Origin: Acidobacteriota bacterium
GTDB lineage: Bacteria; Acidobacteriota; JAAYUB01
NCBI GenBank assembly: GCA_018001935.1
Contig: JAGNHB010000006.1
Coordinates: forward strand, 1 to 64,000
Reading direction: 5' to 3'
Length of the DNA stretch: 64,000 nt
Below the pieces are notes generated by a model. That model did no database searches, was not told where the DNA came from, and saw only the letters and a program-made list of their open reading frames with translations. The position numbers were made by a program, and so were the translations under genes. Shown piece after piece: positions 59,494 to 64,000 of this stretch. Each line of letters starts with the position of its first letter. Position 1 is the first letter of the stretch.

Positions 59494-59679
59494 TGTTGGC
59501 TCCACACCGGCGTCGACAGCCGATCCCCTGCTTTCGGAAAACGGTGAGGGTTCGACTTTCTCTGCCTCACGCAAAGTCACCAGGGCGCCCGGTTCCGCAG
59601 CGGGAAATCAGAACCTGCTCATCCCGATCCCCTTGCGAGGTTTGACGCCTTTGCGGCCTTGCGTGAGGTCTTCCCGCAT

Positions 59680-59709
59680 AAAAAAACGCAGGAACGGCGG
59701 CGTTCCTGC
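59680..59709 (-). terminator. Intrinsic terminator after rpmA
   Basis: On the minus strand GCAGGAACG, a 4-nt loop and CGTTCCTGC form a perfect 9-bp stem followed by G and a run of seven T. It separates rplU-rpmA from obgE. Confidence 0.9.
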
Positions 59710-59737
59710 ATTCTGGTTTCCAAAGGGAATCGGAGCG

Positions 59738-59998
59738 TCAAATCTGCTGCGGGACGATGTGGACGTAACGGCCCATGCGGCCGCGGTCGTGGAACTTCAC
59801 CACGCCGTCCACGAGGGCGAAGAGGGTGTCGTCCTTGCCGCGGCCCACGTTGAGCCCGGGCTTGATGGGTGTCCCGCGCTGGCGGACGATGATGGTGCCG
59901 CCATTCACGAGCTGGCCGCCGAAGCGCTTGATGCCCAGTCGCTGGGAATGGGAGTCCCGGCCGTTGCGGGAACTGCCGACGCCTTTCTTGTGTGCCAT
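59738..59998 (-). CDS. rpmA: 50S ribosomal protein L27
   Basis: An 86-residue L27. It begins [20 protein letters not shown] and keeps [16 protein letters not shown] and [14 protein letters not shown]. The N-terminus lacks the cleaved extension seen in Firmicutes. The site GGAGAGAGG is just before the ATG, 12 nt after rplU. Confidence 0.96.
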   Translation of the reverse strand: MAHKKGVGSSRNGRDSHSQRLGIKRFGGQLVNGGTIIVRQRGTPIKPGLNVGRGKDDTLFALVDGVVKFHDRGRMGRYVHIVPQQI

Positions 59999-60010
59999 GT
60001 TCCTCTCTCC

Positions 60011-60328
60011 TTATTCCGGGAGGGTGATGCTCTCGACCTTCACTTCCGTGAAGACCTGGCGGTGCCCCTTGGTGCGGCGGTACTGTTTGCGCTTCTTCTT
60101 CTTGAAGACCAGCACCTTGTCGCCCTTCCCGTGACGGGTCACGACGCCCTTGACCGCGGCGTTGTCGATGACCGGCCGCCCGATGACGGTCTTCTCGGGG
60201 GTTTCCACCAGGAGAACGTCCTGGAAGACCACGCCTTCGCCCTCGGGGGTCGGCAGGGACTCCACGCGGAACGTCTGCCCTTCCGTAACCTTGTACTGTT
60301 TTCCACCTGTCTTGATCACCGCGATCAC
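60011..60328 (-). CDS. rplU: 50S ribosomal protein L21
   Basis: A 105-residue L21 beginning V/MIAVIKTGGKQYKV, ending with KRKQYRRTKGHRQVFTEVKVESI. The GTG start at 60328 fits both the family N-terminus and GGAGG nine nt upstream; a nine-residue longer frame is rejected. The strong promoter at 60364 drives rplU-rpmA. Confidence 0.95.
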   Translation of the reverse strand: MIAVIKTGGKQYKVTEGQTFRVESLPTPEGEGVVFQDVLLVETPEKTVIGRPVIDNAAVKGVVTRHGKGDKVLVFKKKKRKQYRRTKGHRQVFTEVKVESITLPE

Positions 60329-60363
60329 GAGTGTGTACCTCCATTCAAAGCTCAAGCCGGTGA

Positions 60364-60392
60364 ATTTTAGTGAAGGGAACCCGCGATGTCAA
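60364..60392 (-). promoter_or_regulatory. Promoter of rplU-rpmA
   Basis: The minus strand has a perfect TTGACA (60387-60392), a 17-nt spacer and TAAAAT (60364-60369). Start near 60357; leader about 29 nt. Confidence 0.88.
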
Positions 60393-60393
60393 A

Positions 60394-60425
60394 TGAAAAA
60401 TGCGGGGCGGATACAATTTGTCCGC
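60394..60425 (-). terminator. Possible weak terminator after the SurA-like gene
   Basis: On the minus strand GCGGA pairs with TCCGC (9-nt loop), then CCCGCATTTTTC. The stem is short, so this is only a candidate. Confidence 0.3.
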
Positions 60426-60447
60426 AAGTGCAAGCCTTACGAAACCC

Positions 60448-61212
60448 TCAGAAAAGGAGGGCGGCCTTGAGGTCCTTCTTGCGGGCCTCCAGCCAGCGGC
60501 CGAATTCGTCGTTCACGCGGATCTCCTCGAGGATCTGACGGATCCGCTCCCGGTTCTGTTCGAGTTCCTCCCGCCGGTCCTCGTTGACCGGGCCGTTGAG
60601 GACCTCCTTCTCGAAGTAGTTCCGGATGTCGTCCTGGGAGACGTAGACGAAGGGGCGGAACCGGTTCCGGACGAACTCGTCGAGGAGGGCCGTCCGCAGC
60701 ACGAAGGTGTTCCACTCATCGTCCTCGATGGCGAGGCTGGCCCGGATGAAACGGAGGGAGGCCTCCCCCCCGGCCTGGAGGGTGAGGGTCTGCCGGAGGT
60801 TCTCCAGGGGCAGGGAAATCGACAGCCCCTCGGTCCCGGCGGCCATCTCCTTGAGGATGATCTCCTGCTCGACGAGTCGCAGGGCCGTCTCGCGGAGCAG
60901 TTCGTCCTCGCCCGGGCCGACGACCCGGCCCCGGGTGAGCGAGGCCGTCACCACCACTTGTCGCAGGGTCACGGGGGTCCCCCCCACCACGGCCGCCACC
61001 CGGTCCGCCAGCGTCCAGCCACCCTCCGGGCCCACCCCGGCCAAGCCGGCGGCGCCGGGGTTGCCCGCCCGCGGCAGGACAGGGGGCAGGGCCGCCAGGA
61101 GGAGCAGGGTCGCGACGCACCGGCGCAGGGCACGCGGCGGCCGGGAACCGCCGGGGGGCGTGGGCCGGCCCAACGGGGTGGAGACGATCGACGAGTGGCG
61201 GGGCGTCATCAT
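60448..61212 (-). CDS. SurA N-terminal-like periplasmic chaperone protein
   Basis: A 254-residue exported protein. After an Arg/Pro-rich start and a hydrophobic segment (about 32-48) it has the SurA-N type opening: TLADRVAAVVGGTPVTLRQVVV, then a helical body with LRLVEQEIILKEM and a C-terminal charged helix. No parvulin (PPIase) domain is present. It follows the BamA-like gene by nine nt with GAGGAG upstream, so a role in outer-membrane protein folding is inferred from context and fold type rather than proven. Confidence 0.7.
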   Translation of the reverse strand: MMTPRHSSIVSTPLGRPTPPGGSRPPRALRRCVATLLLLAALPPVLPRAGNPGAAGLAGVGPEGGWTLADRVAAVVGGTPVTLRQVVVTASLTRGRVVGPGEDELLRETALRLVEQEIILKEMAAGTEGLSISLPLENLRQTLTLQAGGEASLRFIRASLAIEDDEWNTFVLRTALLDEFVRNRFRPFVYVSQDDIRNYFEKEVLNGPVNEDRREELEQNRERIRQILEEIRVNDEFGRWLEARKKDLKAALLF

Positions 61213-61221
61213 GCCGGCTCC

Positions 61222-63927
61222 TCAGAAGGGGTTCCCGAAGGTGATGAACCAGTGGACGCGGTCGGTGTGGGGCATCTCCCTCAGGTTGTACCCGACGTCG
61301 AAGCGGATGGGGCCGAGCGGCGTCCGGACGCGGACCCCGATCCCCACGGTGTGGGAGAAGTCGGCCAGGGACATCCCGGACAGGTCCCTGAACACGTTGC
61401 CCGTGTCGTAGAAGGCGGCCCCGTCGAAGATGGAGCGGATGGGGAATCGGAGTTCCACGTTTCCGATCAGCAGGGCGCTCCCTCCCACGGGGTCGAGGGT
61501 GACCGGGTCGAGGGGGCCCGCCTCGTCCTGGCTGAACCCCCGGAGGGAGTAAGAGCCGCCGGCGAAGAAACGTTCGCTGATGGGGACGTCCCCGGTGTTG
61601 AGCTTCCGGATCCCGCCGAAGCGGAAGGACGCCGCCAGGACCACCGGCTTGACCAGGGTCCGGAAGTACTGTTCCTGGAAGAAGAACTTCAGGTAGCCCG
61701 CATCGTCCCCGCCCACGCGGGGGGCGGCGGTGAACTCGGCGGTCAGGAGGCTGCCGCGGGTCGGGTCCATGTAGTTGTCCCGCGTGTCGCGAAGCCAGGT
61801 GGTCGTGAGCGTGGCGAGGGTGACGGGAACCTCGTCCCGGGGCAGGGGATCCAGGTTGCCCGTGATGTCGTAGTTGGTGATCTTCTCGAAGGCGGCCCGG
61901 AAGAAGAGGCTGGTCTTCGGGCTGAGCCGGCGGATGGTCTTGGCGGCCACGCTGACCCGCTGGGACTTGTAGGAAATCCGGTCCTGCCGGTCGAAGTAGG
62001 CGGATAGGTCCAGGGGGTACTTCCCGAAGAGGAGGCGGTCGTCGTGGAAGGAGAACTGCACGAGGATTTTCTTCGCGCTCCCCCGGAGCAGGACCCCCAC
62101 CGTTTCCGCCCGCCCCAGGAAGTTGGTGTTCTCGAACTGGACCATGCCGCGGGGCCCCTCCCACTCCTGGTAGCCGAACCCGTAGTGCAGGGTGTAGCGC
62201 GGAGCCTCGCGGAGCCGGAAGACCAGGTTGGAGCCCTTGGGGTCGCCGTACACGGGGAGGGTGGAGACGTTGACGGAGTCCATGATCCCCGAGGAGAGCA
62301 GGTTCCCCTCGGCCTGGTAGACCGCGGCAGCGTCCAGGGGGGTGTTCGGGCGCAGGCCCAGCAGGCGGGAGAGGACCTTGGGTTTGGTCCGGAACTCGCC
62401 GAGGAGCACGAGGTTGCGCAGGCGCTGGGGCCCCGAGATCACGGCCTCGAACACGCAGTCCACGGTGGCTTCCCCCACGGTTTCCACGGGTTTGAGCGCG
62501 TCGATCGTCCAGCCCCGGGCCGTCAGGAAGTCGCTGATTTCCGCCCGGACGTCCCGCACCAGTTCGGCGGTGAAGACCTGACCCTTCCGAACCTCGAGCC
62601 GCGGCCGGAGGGGCGAGAGGTCCACGGGGCGGTCGGTCTCGACGGAGAACTCCCCCGCCGTGAAACAGGGTCCCTCGGTGACCTTGAGATCGAGAACGTA
62701 GGTCCACGCCTTGCGGCCGTCTTCAGGGGGGGCGACGGTTGCGGCGCAGTCGGCCCGCAGGTAGCCGCGCTCGCGGTAGAAAGCTCTCAACGCCTCGGCG
62801 ACGGCGGCGGGTTGCCGGGCCGCCAGGGTCCGCCGCTCCTCCAGCCCGAGCGCGGCCAGGATCTCCGGGCGCTGGAAGGCGACATTCCCCTCCAGGCGGA
62901 TCCGGAACCCGGTGTAGGGCCCCCGGACGTCCGCCCGGAAGACGATTTCCACCTCGCGCCCGTCCCGGGACTCCTGCCGTCCCGATTCGACGTTGCGAAC
63001 ATCGAATCCTTTGGAAATCAGGAGGTCCCGGAGGTCGTCCCGGCTCAGTTCCTCCGCGAAGGGGGAGAGGGTCGAGAGGCGGTAGATCCCCAGGTTACGT
63101 TCCAGTTCCTCGGCGGAGACGGCGGCCCCCTCGACCCGGATCATGAGCCTGGGTCCGGTCCGGACAAGGAAGACGGGCGTCAGGCGGTCCCGGGCCGAAG
63201 CCGGTTCGGTGGCGGCCCTCACTTCCACCTCGGGGAACCCGGCCCGGCGGTACGCGGCCTGGAGGTCGCGGCCCGCCTTCTCGAGACGGTCCCGGTTGCA
63301 GAAATGCCCCTGGAGCCCCTGGACGACTTTCCCGACCGCGGGGGGCGGGGGCGTCCCCTCCGCCACCCGGATGTCCGGGCCGAGATACCGGGACCGGGGC
63401 CCTTCCCGAACCTTGAGGAGAAGGTCCAGGTCCCCGTCGTGGTCCTTTTCCCCGAGGGAGCAGTCGGCGGAGAAATAGCCGCGGTCCTCGTAGAGGTCTC
63501 GGACCTTTCCGAGCCACTCGGACAGGCGGTCCCGGTCGGCCGGGTCCCCTCTCCGGAGGGTGAGGAGCTTCAGGATGTCCTTGCGCTTGAGCGTTCGGTT
63601 TCCCTCCACCCCGACCATTCCGATTTTCGGGAAGGGTTCCAGGCGGAATTCGAAGGCCGTTCCGCCGGGGACCGGCCGGCGCCAGACTTCCACCTGCCGG
63701 AACACCCCCAGGGCGTACAGGTTCCGGATGGCGTTCTGGATCGCCAGCGGGGTCGCGGGGGTCCCTTCCCCCACGCCGGCGACGTCGCGGACGGCCTTCT
63801 CGGTGATGTAACCGGGGTTTGACGGCACGAAGCGGAAAATTACGCTCCGGACGAGGGCCTCGTCGGCCCGGGCGGGGGCCAGGCCGAGCCCCGCGAGCAA
63901 AAGGAGGGAGAGGACGGCGCGGCCCAT
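61222..63927 (-). CDS. BamA/TamA-family outer-membrane protein (POTRA repeats and beta-barrel)
   Basis: A 901-residue Omp85 protein. The signal peptide is 1-21 (ends ARADE). About five or six POTRA domains fill 25-530, e.g. GVEGNRTLKRKDILKLL and GYFSADC. The barrel (about 560-901) has RGYSLRGF-type signature GGSYSLRGFSQDEAG, DTGNVFRDLSG, GIGVRVRTPLGPIRFDVGYN and the C-terminal Phe. More POTRAs than TamA (three); BamA usually has five, so either assignment is open. The context with an upstream TamB-like tail (overlapping TGATG) and the SurA-like gene suggests an outer-membrane assembly or translocation unit. Start ATG 63927. Confidence 0.88.
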   Translation of the reverse strand: MGRAVLSLLLLAGLGLAPARADEALVRSVIFRFVPSNPGYITEKAVRDVAGVGEGTPATPLAIQNAIRNLYALGVFRQVEVWRRPVPGGTAFEFRLEPFPKIGMVGVEGNRTLKRKDILKLLTLRRGDPADRDRLSEWLGKVRDLYEDRGYFSADCSLGEKDHDGDLDLLLKVREGPRSRYLGPDIRVAEGTPPPPAVGKVVQGLQGHFCNRDRLEKAGRDLQAAYRRAGFPEVEVRAATEPASARDRLTPVFLVRTGPRLMIRVEGAAVSAEELERNLGIYRLSTLSPFAEELSRDDLRDLLISKGFDVRNVESGRQESRDGREVEIVFRADVRGPYTGFRIRLEGNVAFQRPEILAALGLEERRTLAARQPAAVAEALRAFYRERGYLRADCAATVAPPEDGRKAWTYVLDLKVTEGPCFTAGEFSVETDRPVDLSPLRPRLEVRKGQVFTAELVRDVRAEISDFLTARGWTIDALKPVETVGEATVDCVFEAVISGPQRLRNLVLLGEFRTKPKVLSRLLGLRPNTPLDAAAVYQAEGNLLSSGIMDSVNVSTLPVYGDPKGSNLVFRLREAPRYTLHYGFGYQEWEGPRGMVQFENTNFLGRAETVGVLLRGSAKKILVQFSFHDDRLLFGKYPLDLSAYFDRQDRISYKSQRVSVAAKTIRRLSPKTSLFFRAAFEKITNYDITGNLDPLPRDEVPVTLATLTTTWLRDTRDNYMDPTRGSLLTAEFTAAPRVGGDDAGYLKFFFQEQYFRTLVKPVVLAASFRFGGIRKLNTGDVPISERFFAGGSYSLRGFSQDEAGPLDPVTLDPVGGSALLIGNVELRFPIRSIFDGAAFYDTGNVFRDLSGMSLADFSHTVGIGVRVRTPLGPIRFDVGYNLREMPHTDRVHWFITFGNPF

Positions 63928-64000
63928 CAGCGGAACCTCTTCTTGAAACGGAAGTCCACCCCCACGTAACCGTCCTCGTCCCGGGTCCCGATGATCATGA
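63927..64000 (-). CDS. C-terminal end of a possible TamB-like protein (partial)
   Basis: The gene runs off the window. The last 24 codons end in DGYVGVDFRFKKRFR, a beta-strand end like those of TamB/DUF490 proteins, which work with TamA/BamA-like partners. The TGA (63927-63929) shares one base with the ATG of the Omp85 gene (TGATG). The identity rests on context and a short tail only. Confidence 0.5.
   Translation of the reverse strand, partial: MIIGTRDEDGYVGVDFRFKKRFR

Noticed and set aside
1-64000. Insertion sequences, integrase, prophage or rRNA operon
   Set aside because: No transposase, recombinase, phage structural gene or rRNA sequence was recognised on either strand.

Overview
The window is high-GC DNA from a Gram-negative bacterium. 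It carries genes for lipid A (lpxB), ADP-heptose (the rfaE2 type), BamA-family outer-membrane assembly and a SurA-like chaperone. Several traits together fit Acidobacteriota: a two-component propeller histidine kinase, Ser/Thr kinases with long TPR tails, a GH81 glucanase, and large secreted proteins with shared C-terminal beta modules. That placement is inference from gene content. No rRNA or taxonomic marker was compared.

Layout. 1-3.3 kb: a QueG-like Fe-S protein, a PLP decarboxylase and a lipoprotein. 3.3-4.6 kb: a gene-free block of structured repeats. 4.7-9.8 kb (minus): a secreted GH81 beta-1,3-glucanase. 10.4-13.4 kb: a 14-repeat propeller histidine kinase. 13.7-19.6 kb: a DUF485 / sodium:solute symporter pair followed by a very unusual PHP-Cache-PAS-PAS-CBS-nucleotidyltransferase fusion. 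19.8-22.4 kb (minus): NAD salvage (nicotinamidase and nicotinate phosphoribosyltransferase). 22.8-28 kb (minus): a DUF4436 membrane protein and a tightly overlapped chain YncE-like / rsmA / nth / AI-2E permease, with a MoaD/ThiS-like protein upstream. 28.2-36.7 kb: a methyltransferase, two Ser/Thr kinases with a BFN/DUF151 protein between them, and a Bpt/Ate-type aminoacyl-tRNA protein transferase. 37-41.2 kb (minus): an EamA permease, an HPPD-like dioxygenase and a CapA-like protein. 41.3-48.1 kb: lpxB, an M1-like protein without a zinc site, a TonB_C-like protein, rfaE2 and a GT-C glycosyltransferase. 48.2-52.6 kb: a secreted beta-helix/FG-GAP protein. 52.6-55.2 kb: tRNA-Val, thrS and infC. 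56.5-64 kb (minus): obgE-nadD-rsfS-sigma54 activator, rplU-rpmA, and a TamB?-BamA-SurA-like outer-membrane assembly cluster.

How the genes work together. Two blocks look like working units. The symporter pair plus the fusion protein reads as nutrient uptake coupled to a membrane sensor; in the fusion a nucleotidyltransferase and an intact PHP phosphoesterase lie on the same side of the membrane, which suggests a GlnD-like add/remove switch (hypothesis). The lpxB-rfaE2-GT-C block serves the cell envelope. Many genes overlap by 4 nt (ATGA/GTGA), indicating translational coupling.

The intergenic DNA is unusually rich in short structured repeats: BIME-like paired palindromes, inverted repeats built from roughly 11-nt quasi-repeats (CGCAAAG, GAGGCACG), GGAC(C)AAA tandems, CACGGATG/CCACGAA tandems, and ATCGGT higher-order repeats. 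Some run into the ends of coding sequences. No CRISPR array, transposase or rRNA gene was seen.
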